Shown one piece after another: positions 25,848-33,473 of a stretch of 42,925 bases of DNA. Every line of letters begins with the position of its first letter. Positions within the stretch are counted from its first letter, which is position 1. This DNA is from Pseudomonadota bacterium (lineage in GTDB: Bacteria; Pseudomonadota; Alphaproteobacteria; Rhodospirillales; Rhodospirillaceae), in assembly GCA_023396465.1 (NCBI GenBank), contig JAEWWF010000386.1, positions 1-42,925 on the forward strand, given 5' to 3'. The notes beneath the pieces are model-generated. The model was not told the DNA's origin and searched no databases. It worked only from the letters and a program-made list of their open reading frames with translations. A program made the translations under genes and the position numbers.

Positions 25848-27689
25848 ATGGCTGGATTTGACACGCCGGTGATGCTGTCGCCGAACCTCAAGACCTGGGC
25901 CGCCACGGTTCTGGGAAAAATCGGCGGCAAGCCGCAGTCCGTCACCGGCGACTCCGAGAAGCAGGCGAAGCAGAGGCAGAGGGTTCGCACGCGGGCCGGT
26001 TTCGAGTGGCACAAGGCCGATGCTCCCGGAAAAGGGACGGTCGGCGTGCGGCGGGAGGTCAACCCGTTCAATCCCACCATCATCACCAACATGCGCATCG
26101 CCGGCCGTCCGCGCGGCAAGCATGGCGGTAAGCAGGGGCAGCACACCACCGCCTTCGCCGTCAACCGCGAGGTCGTCGTCGCGGCCTGCATCGGCCGCAC
26201 TGAGGCCAAGGCGAAGGAGAGCATGGCGGCGCGGTTCAAGACGCTGCTCGGCTATCCCGCCTTCGCCGATGACACCAGCGGCGCCCAAGGCGACCTCAAG
26301 GCGCTGGTCGCCAAGTTGAGCGATCCCAAGAGCACCACCTATGCCTCCTACAGCCTGGACGATATGGCCACCCTCTATCTGGAAGTGCGGGATGCCTTGC
26401 CTGGCGCCTCGCTGAACACCGGCATCGATGGCACCGCCAGCGGATCGCAGCGGCAGAACATCCTGGGGAAGGGCGAAGGCAGTATTCTCAAAAACCTGCG
26501 GCAGATGGAGGGCGCGGCGGTGGGTGGTGGTTCGGTGGATGACAAGGCCGCCGCCCAGTACATCCTGGCGCTGTATGACGAAACCTCGGAGGACGCCGCC
26601 GGTCTGGACGCGGTCGATCGCGGCCAGCAACGGCGCACGTTCCTGATGAGCGCGGCGCAGGCCTTCCCCGGCCTGTATCAGCGCAAGGCCGTCCGCAAGG
26701 CCCTGGAGACGGCTTTGCAGGACAACATCGACGCCGAACAGGCGAAGAAGCTCGCCACGGAGGCCAATACCCTGGTGGCGGTGGCGCAGGAGATCGCCAC
26801 GGGGGCCGGCACGATGAGCCGGCCGCAACCGCCGTCCTTCGCCGCCCTGGTCGACGAAAAGGGTCGGATCTGCTTCCAGGGACGGCCGGACTCCGTCAAG
26901 GACAGCAGCACCATGGGCGATCACACCACCTGTGAGCAGCTTATGAAGGATGCCGCCAATGGCGTGGTGGCGCCGAAGGGGAATGCCACAACGAACGGGG
27001 CGCTGATCGATCGCCTTAGGAACATCAAGAAAAATTTCAATGCCGATGAGTACAGCTTCTTCGACATCCAGGTCGACGATGGGTACCCGGACCCATTCGC
27101 CGCCTATAAGAAAAGAAAATTTGAACTAAGTCTGAAGATGTTTACCCTCGACAAGCTTGTTCAGAGGCTGGAGGGCCTGGATGCGATGACTCCCGCTTCT
27201 GCCATAGACGTCGCCGAAGCGGCGGAGCTGTACATGGACATCGTCGACAATCGGCCCACCGCCGTTCACTACGGGGCGCCGGCCAAGAATCGCGGCGAAC
27301 AGGAGTGTCTCGCGAACATTCGAGTGGTGGAAAATTCCAAGACTCGCAGTCCGCGCAAGCAGGATCTGCTGAATTGGGCGCTCGGCCTGTTCGACAGCCA
27401 AGCGGTGATGCAGTGCCACAGCGACTTTGTCGAGTATGACGAGGATGCGGCGGAGGAATACGTTGAGCGGGTGGTGGCGGAGTTCGTCTATTTCCTGAAG
27501 AACGCCTATCCCCGTGTCTACGGCATCATGGAAGACAAGATGGAGGGGCATGCTGGGATCGTGGAGGCGATTACGTTGTACTGCAAAGACTACGGGGACA
27601 TGGACAACGATGATGATGCCTATGAGGAGAAGCCGAAGAAGAAGGTGAAACGTACCCCCAAGGGCAGGCGCTACGGCAAGAAGAAGTAG
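25848..27689 (+). CDS. Unrecognised 613-residue protein with two GRP...HTT motifs and a basic tail
   Basis: No named family is recognised. The ATG follows GAAGGACGAG and lies 23 bp after the upstream gene. The N-terminal part is basic (KQAKQRQRVRTRAGFEWHK). A motif GRP-x10-HTT occupies residues 86-101 in the context GKQGQHTTAFAVNREVVVAA. A related GRP-x11-HTT occurs at residues 345-361 (MGDHTTCEQLMKDA). A mostly helical segment lies between them. The last third is helical with several Cys and His, an acidic stretch DYGDMDNDDD, and a final tail with about twelve Lys/Arg in twenty residues. There is no signal peptide or transmembrane segment. The His and Thr conservation makes a catalytic or nucleic-acid role conceivable; this is inference. 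Positions 27061-27180 are only 61/120 G+C and use AAA, AGA and CTA codons rare elsewhere in the window, suggesting different ancestry. Confidence 0.85.
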   Translation: MAGFDTPVMLSPNLKTWAATVLGKIGGKPQSVTGDSEKQAKQRQRVRTRAGFEWHKADAPGKGTVGVRREVNPFNPTIITNMRIAGRPRGKHGGKQGQHTTAFAVNREVVVAACIGRTEAKAKESMAARFKTLLGYPAFADDTSGAQGDLKALVAKLSDPKSTTYASYSLDDMATLYLEVRDALPGASLNTGIDGTASGSQRQNILGKGEGSILKNLRQMEGAAVGGGSVDDKAAAQYILALYDETSEDAAGLDAVDRGQQRRTFLMSAAQAFPGLYQRKAVRKALETALQDNIDAEQAKKLATEANTLVAVAQEIATGAGTMSRPQPPSFAALVDEKGRICFQGRPDSVKDSSTMGDHTTCEQLMKDAANGVVAPKGNATTNGALIDRLRNIKKNFNADEYSFFDIQVDDGYPDPFAAYKKRKFELSLKMFTLDKLVQRLEGLDAMTPASAIDVAEAAELYMDIVDNRPTAVHYGAPAKNRGEQECLANIRVVENSKTRSPRKQDLLNWALGLFDSQAVMQCHSDFVEYDEDAAEEYVERVVAEFVYFLKNAYPRVYGIMEDKMEGHAGIVEAITLYCKDYGDMDNDDDAYEEKPKKKVKRTPKGRRYGKKK

Positions 27690-27726
27690 GAGGCCGCAGG
27701 AGTAATGGGTGGGCGGTGCCGGCGGA

Positions 27727-28335
27727 TCAGGAGGTGCTCCGATCAGGCCGTGCCAGGAGCCCTTCGGACAGGCACTCGAAGGCTTCGATGGCCTTGGGCA
27801 GCACGCTTTCCGGGGTCTGGCTGGAGGCAACCCACAGGGCGGCGTTCAGCGCCGCGCCATTGAGCAGTCGCGCGGCGGCTTCGACGTCGACCGGCTTCAG
27901 CACGCCGTCGGTGATGAGGTGGGCAACGGCGCGCTGGGTTACCTCCAGACAGGCGTTCTGGCTCGGCCATTGTGAGGGATCGCCCAGGAAGGCCGGTCCA
28001 TCCAGCAGGACGATGCGGCGGATTTCGGGGTCGAGCGCCATTTGGATATAGGCCCGTCCTTCGGCCAGCAGCCCCCGCCAGCCCCCACCGGCCGTCTGCC
28101 CGGCGGCCTGTGCCCGCTGGGCCATCTCGCCGTCGATCTGGGCGACCACGGCGGCGAGCAGACCCTTCTTGTCCCCGAAATTGTGATAGAGGGCGCCCCG
28201 GGTGAGCCCGACAGCCGCCGTCAGATCATCCATGGACGCCGCCGCGAAGCCGTGTTCCGCGAAGGCTGCCCGCGCCGCCGCGATCAGCCTGGCGCGGTTC
28301 GCCGCCATCATTGCCGCTCTCTTCGACGGAGCCAT
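27727..28335 (-). CDS. TetR-family transcriptional regulator
   Basis: The 202-residue protein has the classic N-terminal TetR helix-turn-helix: RLIAAARAAFAEHGFAAASMDDLTAAVGLTRGALYHNFGDKKGL. A ligand-binding helical domain of variable sequence (with LLDGPAFLGDPSQW) follows. I chose the ATG at 28335, preceded by GGGAGAGG. It is divergent from a Rid-family gene and the 126-bp gap holds a large palindrome, so it very likely represses both itself and that gene; the effector is unknown. It converges on the two-gene unknown cassette and so is probably unrelated to it. Confidence 0.9.
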   Translation of the reverse strand: MAPSKRAAMMAANRARLIAAARAAFAEHGFAAASMDDLTAAVGLTRGALYHNFGDKKGLLAAVVAQIDGEMAQRAQAAGQTAGGGWRGLLAEGRAYIQMALDPEIRRIVLLDGPAFLGDPSQWPSQNACLEVTQRAVAHLITDGVLKPVDVEAAARLLNGAALNAALWVASSQTPESVLPKAIEAFECLSEGLLARPDRSTS

Positions 28336-28352
28336 CGCCTCTCCCTCTCTGT

Positions 28353-28378
28353 CAGGTGGATCACACAGGTGGATCACA
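28353..28378. repeat. Tandem 13-bp direct repeat upstream of tetR
   Basis: CAGGTGGATCACA occurs twice back to back (28353-28365 and 28366-28378) just upstream of the tetR start. It could be a recent slippage duplication in the tetR leader. Confidence 0.9.
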
Positions 28379-28384
28379 GTGGCA

Positions 28385-28435
28385 TTGACATACGGGGCGT
28401 ATGTGAGATCATCTCGCGTACACGCCGTATGTCAA
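28385..28435. promoter_or_regulatory. Palindromic operator with divergent -35 elements for tetR and the Rid gene
   Basis: TTGACATACGG (28385-28395) and CCGTATGTCAA (28425-28435) form a perfect inverted repeat centred on 28410, with GAGATCATCTC at the centre. Inside the left part ACATACGGGGCGTATGT (28388-28404) is itself a 7-3-7 palindrome of the size TetR proteins bind. Each outer arm begins with TTGACA read outward-in on its own strand, so both divergent promoters seem to overlap the operator. The right arm carries a less perfect second site. Confidence 0.75.
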
Positions 28436-28461
28436 ATCCCGAGGCAACAAAGGACCATTCC

Positions 28462-28860
28462 ATGACCCGTCCGCAGCCCGTTTTCCCCGCTGATCGCCAT
28501 GCCCTTTATAAGCAGCACGGCTACTCCGCCGCCATCCGGTCGGCTGACCTGTTGTTCGTGTCCGGGCAGGTGGGCAGTCGGCCCGACGGCACCCCCGAAC
28601 CGGATTTCGAGGCCCAGGTCCGCTTGGCCTTCGCCAACCTCCAGGCGACGCTTGCCGCCGCCGGGTGCGGCCTTGCCGACATCGTCGACGTCACCACCTT
28701 CCACACTGACCCGGAGCGCCAGTTCGAGACGATCATGGCTGTCAAGGCCGACATCTTCCCGCGCCCGCCCTACCCCAACTGGACGGCGGTGGGGGTGACG
28801 TGGCTGGCCGGCTTCGACTTCGAGATCAAGGTGGTGGCGCGCATTCCCCCGGCGGCCTGA
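28462..28860 (+). CDS. Rid-family (YjgF/YER057c/UK114) protein lacking the catalytic Arg
   Basis: The 132-residue length and blocks (LLFVSGQVG, FANLQATLAAAGCGLADIVDVTTF, FEIKVVARIP) fit the trimeric Rid fold. In true RidA enamine/imine deaminases an Arg precedes the TAVGV strand; here the segment reads PYPNWTAVGV with Trp at residue 107. The protein thus belongs to a Rid subfamily without the classical deaminase residue and its reaction is unknown. I chose the ATG at 28462 with AAAGGA upstream; an in-frame ATG at 28429 lies inside the operator arm. Probably controlled by the divergent TetR protein. Confidence 0.9.
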   Translation: MTRPQPVFPADRHALYKQHGYSAAIRSADLLFVSGQVGSRPDGTPEPDFEAQVRLAFANLQATLAAAGCGLADIVDVTTFHTDPERQFETIMAVKADIFPRPPYPNWTAVGVTWLAGFDFEIKVVARIPPAA

Positions 28861-28877
28861 TCACCCGGCCGCCCCCC

Positions 28878-29522
28878 TCACACCCGCTCGCAGGCTTCCA
28901 GGAAGCGGCGGATCAGTTCCGGGTCCTTGACGCCGCGCTCGCGCTCCACGCCCGAGGACACGTCGACCAGGACGGCGCCCGACTGGCGCACGGCCTCCGC
29001 CACCGTTTCCGGCGTCAGGCCGCCGGCCAGCATCCACGGCACGTCGGGGCGCTTCCAGTCGCGCATCAGCGGCCACGGGAAGGCGGCACCATGGCCGCCG
29101 GGGCGGTCGGCGCCAGCCGGCGGCTTGGCGTCGAACAGCAGCATGTCGGCGACATCGGCGAAGGCCTCGGCGGCGGTCAGGTCGGCGGCATCGGCGATGC
29201 CCACCGCCTTGGCCACCGGCACACCCCAATCCTGGCGGATCTGCTCCACCCGCGCCGGCGTCTCGCTGCCGTGCAGCTGCACCAGATCGAGGCGGACATG
29301 GGCCAGCGCCTCGGCCAGCTGGTCGTCGGTGGGGTCGACGAACAGGCCGACCTTCTTCACGTCCTCCGGCAGGCCGTCCACCAGCTCCGCCGCCTCGGCC
29401 GGGGTCAGGCTGCGCGGGCTGGGCGGAAAGAACACCAGCCCGATGTAGGCGGCGCCATGGTTGACGGCGGCCACCAGGGCATCGTCGTCGCGAATGCCGC
29501 AGATCTTGGCGAGCACCGGCAT
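28878..29522 (-). CDS. trpF: Phosphoribosylanthranilate isomerase
   Basis: TrpF performs the Amadori rearrangement of phosphoribosylanthranilate in tryptophan synthesis. The 214-residue TIM barrel has the usual start MPVLAKICGIRD with the catalytic Cys at residue 8, then YIGLVFFPPSPRSL, LDLVQLHGSE, a catalytic Asp in LLFDAKPP, MLAGGLTPE and VDVSSGVE. Its ATG shares one base with the pyrF stop (TGATG), so the two are co-translated. It is not beside trpB/trpA in this window. Confidence 0.95.
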   Translation of the reverse strand: MPVLAKICGIRDDDALVAAVNHGAAYIGLVFFPPSPRSLTPAEAAELVDGLPEDVKKVGLFVDPTDDQLAEALAHVRLDLVQLHGSETPARVEQIRQDWGVPVAKAVGIADAADLTAAEAFADVADMLLFDAKPPAGADRPGGHGAAFPWPLMRDWKRPDVPWMLAGGLTPETVAEAVRQSGAVLVDVSSGVERERGVKDPELIRRFLEACERV

Positions 29523-30259
29523 CAGCGCGCCTCCGTCGCCGGACGCGGCAGTTCGGAGACGATCTTTTCCGCCGCCGCGATGGGGTCGGCGGCGGCGGTG
29601 ATGGGGCGCCCGACCACCAGGTAATCGGCGCCGGCCGCCACCGCCTCGGCCGGGGTCATGATGCGCTTCTGATCGTCGGCGCCGGCCCAGTGCGGCCGCA
29701 CGCCGGGGCACAGCAGCTTGAAGTCGGGGCCGAGGTCGGCGCGCAGCAGGGCGGCCTCGCGCGGCGAGCACACCACGCCGTCGATGCCACTTTCCTTGGC
29801 CAGCGCCGCCAGGGCGCGGACCTGATCGGTGACGGCGCGGCCGACGCCGGTGCCGGCGAGGTCGTCGTCGTCCATGCTGGTCAGCACGGTGACCGCCAGC
29901 ACCAGCGGGCGCGGCACGGCGAACTCGGCGGCGGCATCGCTGGCGGCGCGGGCGGCGGCCTGCATCATGGTGCGGCCGCCGGCGGCGTGAACGTTGACGA
30001 TGGCCGGCCGCAGCTGCACGGCGGCGCGGATGGCGCCGGCCACCGTGTTGGGGATGTCGTGGAACTTGAGGTCGAGGAACAGCGGCGCCTCGCTCGCCTT
30101 GGCCACCTGCTCGACACCGCGGCGGCCCTGGCTGGTGAAGAACTCAAGCCCGAGCTTGATGCCCCCCACCGTGTCGCCGATGCGGGCGGCAAGGCGCGTG
30201 GCGGCGTTGAGGTCGGTGGTGTCGATGGCGCAGAAGACGGGATTGCGGAGCGCGGTCAT
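29522..30259 (-). CDS. pyrF: Orotidine-5'-phosphate decarboxylase
   Basis: PyrF carries out the last step of UMP synthesis. The 245-residue protein has the invariant DLKFHDIPNT motif with Asp63, Lys65 and Asp68, plus AVTVLTSM and VVGRPIT for phosphate binding. I chose the ATG at 30259, which opens FCAIDTTDL in the usual position; the frame is open further upstream without homology. It is divergent from purH and leads the pyrF-trpF pair. Confidence 0.96.
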   Translation of the reverse strand: MTALRNPVFCAIDTTDLNAATRLAARIGDTVGGIKLGLEFFTSQGRRGVEQVAKASEAPLFLDLKFHDIPNTVAGAIRAAVQLRPAIVNVHAAGGRTMMQAAARAASDAAAEFAVPRPLVLAVTVLTSMDDDDLAGTGVGRAVTDQVRALAALAKESGIDGVVCSPREAALLRADLGPDFKLLCPGVRPHWAGADDQKRIMTPAEAVAAGADYLVVGRPITAAADPIAAAEKIVSELPRPATEAR

Positions 30260-30358
30260 GGGCTGGCCCTGGCGATGACGGTTCCCCCCACCCTTACACC
30301 AGTGGCGGCCCGCGCGGCAACGGCGGCGGCCCCCAGCCTTCCGCCCGGCGCGCGCATG

Positions 30359-30367
30359 TGCTATAGC
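30359..30367 (+). promoter_or_regulatory. Candidate extended -10 promoter of purH
   Basis: TGCTATAGC combines an extended -10 TG with TATAGC and lies about 42 bp upstream of the purH ATG. No good -35 is visible at 17-18 bp, as is usual for extended -10 promoters. Confidence 0.35.
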
Positions 30368-30408
30368 GCGGCCAGCCTTCCTCCACCGACATCCAGGGTT
30401 CACGGCCG

Positions 30409-31989
30409 ATGACCACCACCCTTCCCGTCCGCCGGGCGCTGCTTTCCGTTTCCGACAAGTCGGGCCTGATCGACTTCGTGCGGTTCCTCGCCGGCCAGGG
30501 CGTCGAGATCCTGTCCACCGGCGGCACCGCCAAGGCCATGCGCGACGCCGGCCTGCCGGTCATCGACGTGGCCGACTTCACCGGCTTCCCGGAAATGCTC
30601 GACGGCCGGGTGAAGACCCTGCACCCGAAGGTGCACGGCGGCATCCTCGGCATTCGCGGCAACGCCGAGCACGAGGCCGCCATGGCCGACCACGGCATCC
30701 TGCCCATCGATCTGGTGGTGGTGAACCTCTACCCGTTCGAGGCGACGGTCGCCAAGGGTGCCGACTTCGACACCTGCATCGAGAACATCGACATCGGCGG
30801 CCCCGGCATGATCCGCGCCGCGGCCAAGAACCACGCCGCCGTCACCGTCGTCACCGACCCGGAAGACTACGCCGTTGTGCAGGCGGAGATGGAAGCCAAC
30901 GGCGGCGCCACCACCGCCACCCTGCGCAAGCAGCTGGCCGCCATCGCCTATGCCCGCACCGCCGCCTATGATGCCGCCATCTCCACCTGGTTCGCCGGTC
31001 AGGTGAGCGACGAGTTCCCGCGCCGCTTCGCCGTCGGCGGCCGCCTGAAGCAGACCCTGCGCTACGGCGAGAACCCGCACCAGAAGGCCGCCTTCTACGT
31101 CACCGGCGAGGACCGCCCCGGCATCGCCACCGCCGAGCAGGTGCAGGGCAAGGAACTGTCCTACAACAACCTCAACGACACCGACGCCGCCTTCGAGCTG
31201 GCGGCCGAGTTCGACGAGCCCGCCGTCGCCATCATCAAGCACGCCAACCCCTGCGGCGTGGCGGTCGGCGGTGATGTGGTCGCCGCCTACCAGCGGGCGC
31301 TGGCCTGCGACCCCGTCTCGGCCTTCGGCGGCATCGTGGCGCTCAACCGCGCCATCGACGCGGCGGCGGCGGAAGAGATCACCAAGGTCTTCACCGAGGT
31401 GGTCATCGCCCCCGATGCCGATGCCGAGGCGCGCGCCATCTTCGCCGCCAAGAAGAACCTGCGCCTGCTGCTGACCGGCGGCATGCCGGACCCGGCGGCG
31501 CCGGGCGTCACCTACAAGAACCTCGCCGGCGGCTTCCTGGTGCAGAGCCGCGACAACGGCCGCGTGACCGCCGCCGACCTCAAGGTGGTGACCCAGCGCC
31601 AGCCGAGCGAGCAGGAACTGCGCGACATGCTGATCGCCTTCCGCATCTGCAAGCACGTCAAGTCCAACGCCATCATCTACGTCAAGGACGGTGCCACTGT
31701 CGGCATCGGCGCCGGCCAGATGAGCCGGGTGGACAGCTCCCGCATCGCCTCGTGGAAGTCGGCGGAGGCGGCCAAGGCCCAGGGCCTCGCCCAGCCGCAG
31801 ACGGTGGGCTCGGTGGTGGCGTCGGACGCCTTCTTCCCCTTCGCCGACGGCCTGCTGGCCGCCGCCGAGGCGGGGGCGACGGCGGTGATCCAGCCGGGCG
31901 GCTCCATGCGCGATGACGAGGTGATCAAGGCGGCCGACGAAAAGGGCCTCGCCATGGTCATGACCGGCATGCGCCACTTCCGCCACTAA
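30409..31989 (+). CDS. purH: Bifunctional AICAR formyltransferase / IMP cyclohydrolase
   Basis: PurH does the last two steps of IMP synthesis. The 526-residue protein has an N-terminal MGS-like cyclohydrolase domain (RRALLSVSDKSGLIDFVRFL, EILSTGGTAKAMRDAG, GFPEMLDGRVKTLHPKVHGGIL). The C-terminal formyltransferase domain begins around LRYGENPHQKAAFY, with KHANPCGVAVG and CKHVKSNAI in the active site. Full length, ATG start, typical high-GC codon use. A hairpin follows 11 bp after the stop. Confidence 0.98.
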   Translation: MTTTLPVRRALLSVSDKSGLIDFVRFLAGQGVEILSTGGTAKAMRDAGLPVIDVADFTGFPEMLDGRVKTLHPKVHGGILGIRGNAEHEAAMADHGILPIDLVVVNLYPFEATVAKGADFDTCIENIDIGGPGMIRAAAKNHAAVTVVTDPEDYAVVQAEMEANGGATTATLRKQLAAIAYARTAAYDAAISTWFAGQVSDEFPRRFAVGGRLKQTLRYGENPHQKAAFYVTGEDRPGIATAEQVQGKELSYNNLNDTDAAFELAAEFDEPAVAIIKHANPCGVAVGGDVVAAYQRALACDPVSAFGGIVALNRAIDAAAAEEITKVFTEVVIAPDADAEARAIFAAKKNLRLLLTGGMPDPAAPGVTYKNLAGGFLVQSRDNGRVTAADLKVVTQRQPSEQELRDMLIAFRICKHVKSNAIIYVKDGATVGIGAGQMSRVDSSRIASWKSAEAAKAQGLAQPQTVGSVVASDAFFPFADGLLAAAEAGATAVIQPGGSMRDDEVIKAADEKGLAMVMTGMRHFRH

Positions 31990-32000
31990 AGGCGAAAGAA

Positions 32001-32030
32001 ATGGGGCGGAGCCCCCCGGCTCCGCCCCAT
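32001..32030 (-). terminator. Terminator between convergent purH and the beta-barrel gene
   Basis: ATGGGGCGGAGCC, a CCCC loop and GGCTCCGCCCCAT form a perfect 13-bp stem. The T-rich tail TTTCTTTCG follows on the minus-strand side only, so it best serves the minus-strand gene; it may also slow purH transcripts. Confidence 0.75.
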
Positions 32031-32066
32031 CCCGCCCCTCCCCCAAGGTGTGGCGCGGATCAGTAC

Positions 32067-33260
32067 TCAGAAGGTCAGGCGCACCTTGCCGGTGACGCCG
32101 GAAATGTCGCCGTCGCCGAAGATGGCGCCGAGGCTGGCGGCGGCGCGGCCGGCGGAGACGCCGAAGGTGACCTCTTCATAGGAGTCGCTGTAGAGGTCGT
32201 CGCCGAAGAAGCGGGTGTCGGTGATGCCGAGCGACAGCTTCAGCGGCGCCCCCAGGGCCTGTGCGCCGGTGTCGTAGACGCCGGACAGGCCGTTGCGGGC
32301 GACCACGTTGGTCAGGTCGTAATCGACCTCGTAGTCGCCGACACTGACCGGCACCGTCGTCACCACCGCCGCCGTGTTGCCCAGCACCAGGCTGAAGCGG
32401 TCGGTCAGCGGGCGTTCGTAGCGGCTGGTGAGGCCGCCGCCGGTGAGCACCGCGCCGGCCCCCAGATCCTCCGACCCGACGGCGCCGACGAAGGCGGATG
32501 GCGTCAGGCTCCACGCCTCGGTCACCGGCATGGTCAGGCCGAGGTTGAGGTGGCCGGACCAGGTATCGGCCTTTTCCGTCTGCTGCCAGGTCAGCGGCGC
32601 GTCGAGCGCCAGCGTCCAGCCGTTGGTGAAGCCGTAGCCGATGGTCGGCTGCACGGTGGCGCTGGTGACGTCCACATCGTCGCTGCTCAGCCGCATGCCG
32701 TCCCCGCCGATGCCGGCGAAGAAGCCGGCGCCAGGGGCGACGCGGGTGCCGCTGTCGTGAACGGTGGCGACCATGCGCGACATCAGCGACGACGGATTGC
32801 CGGCCACCGGGTCAAAGGCGGTGCGGGCGGCGGCGGCCTTCAGGATGCGGGTGAGCGTCTCGTTGCCCTCGCCCTTGAAGTAGGCCTCCAGTTCCTCCTG
32901 CGCCGCGTCGCGGTCGGCGGCGGTGGTGCCGAAGCGGCGCTCGACGCCGGCGGCCGGCACCGACAGCACGATCTCGGTGCCGTCATAGGCGATGGTGGCG
33001 GGCAGGCCGCGGATGTAGGCATCGCCGGAAATCTGGCTGACCTGGGTCAGGTCGGCACCGACGGCATTGGACAGCGCCTTGATCTCGACGCCGTCGATCA
33101 GGTCGCCGATGGTGCGGTAGGTGAGGCGGCGGGTGACCGTCTCGCCGCTCTGCGGATGAACGAAGGTCGGCTCAAGGACGAACAGGGGCGTTTCGGCCAG
33201 GGCGGGCGCGGCAGTGAAAGCCACGACCGACGCCACCAGCGCCATGCGGAGGGGACGCAT
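32067..33260 (-). CDS. Putative outer-membrane beta-barrel protein of unknown function
   Basis: The 397-residue protein has a Sec signal peptide (MRPLRMALVASVVAFTAAPALA). A helical and mixed region follows to about residue 170 (RTIGDLIDGVEIKALSNAVGADLTQVSQISGDAYIRGLPATI), then alternating strands with many aromatic and polar residues, ending in the barrel-type C-terminus VRLTF. The order of an N-terminal periplasmic part and a C-terminal barrel suggests an outer-membrane protein, but I cannot name the family. It is followed by a good minus-strand terminator and preceded by a 213-bp non-coding region. Confidence 0.75.
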   Translation of the reverse strand: MRPLRMALVASVVAFTAAPALAETPLFVLEPTFVHPQSGETVTRRLTYRTIGDLIDGVEIKALSNAVGADLTQVSQISGDAYIRGLPATIAYDGTEIVLSVPAAGVERRFGTTAADRDAAQEELEAYFKGEGNETLTRILKAAAARTAFDPVAGNPSSLMSRMVATVHDSGTRVAPGAGFFAGIGGDGMRLSSDDVDVTSATVQPTIGYGFTNGWTLALDAPLTWQQTEKADTWSGHLNLGLTMPVTEAWSLTPSAFVGAVGSEDLGAGAVLTGGGLTSRYERPLTDRFSLVLGNTAAVVTTVPVSVGDYEVDYDLTNVVARNGLSGVYDTGAQALGAPLKLSLGITDTRFFGDDLYSDSYEEVTFGVSAGRAAASLGAIFGDGDISGVTGKVRLTF

Positions 33261-33473
33261 GTGGGACTCCGGTTTTGTCAGAAGGCAACGGGGTTCCGCC
33301 AGTGGTGCGGAATGACGTCACCCTAGTTCCGGAGAACAAATAAAGTCTTAAGGGCAACCTTCCATCAGTGGAAGCGGCGGGAGCGGCCTCATCTCTAAGT
33401 ACCGCTTCCGCCCGTTATTTCTTCACTACCTCTTTCTATCGCACCCGTAGTTGCTGCGGCCGGAGACGGATTT
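33261..33473. other. Non-coding region with two competing hairpins
   Basis: The stretch between the MFS gene and the barrel gene is AT-richer than its surroundings. CTTCCA-TCAG-TGGAAG (33359-33374) is a small perfect hairpin. GGAAGCGG (33370-33377) can also pair with CCGCTTCC (33403-33410), so the two stems exclude each other. It must hold the minus-strand promoter of the barrel gene; no clear -35/-10 pair stands out. Confidence 0.4.

Noticed and set aside
25731..26924. 397-codon open frame antisense to the unknown 613-residue gene
   Set aside because: High-GC DNA leaves long antisense frames; its translation is low-complexity and Gly/Arg/His-rich with no family features, whereas the plus strand has a Shine-Dalgarno and ordered structure.
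27690..27726. Terminator between the unknown cassette and tetR
   Set aside because: The 37-bp convergent gap shows no stem of useful length and no T-run.
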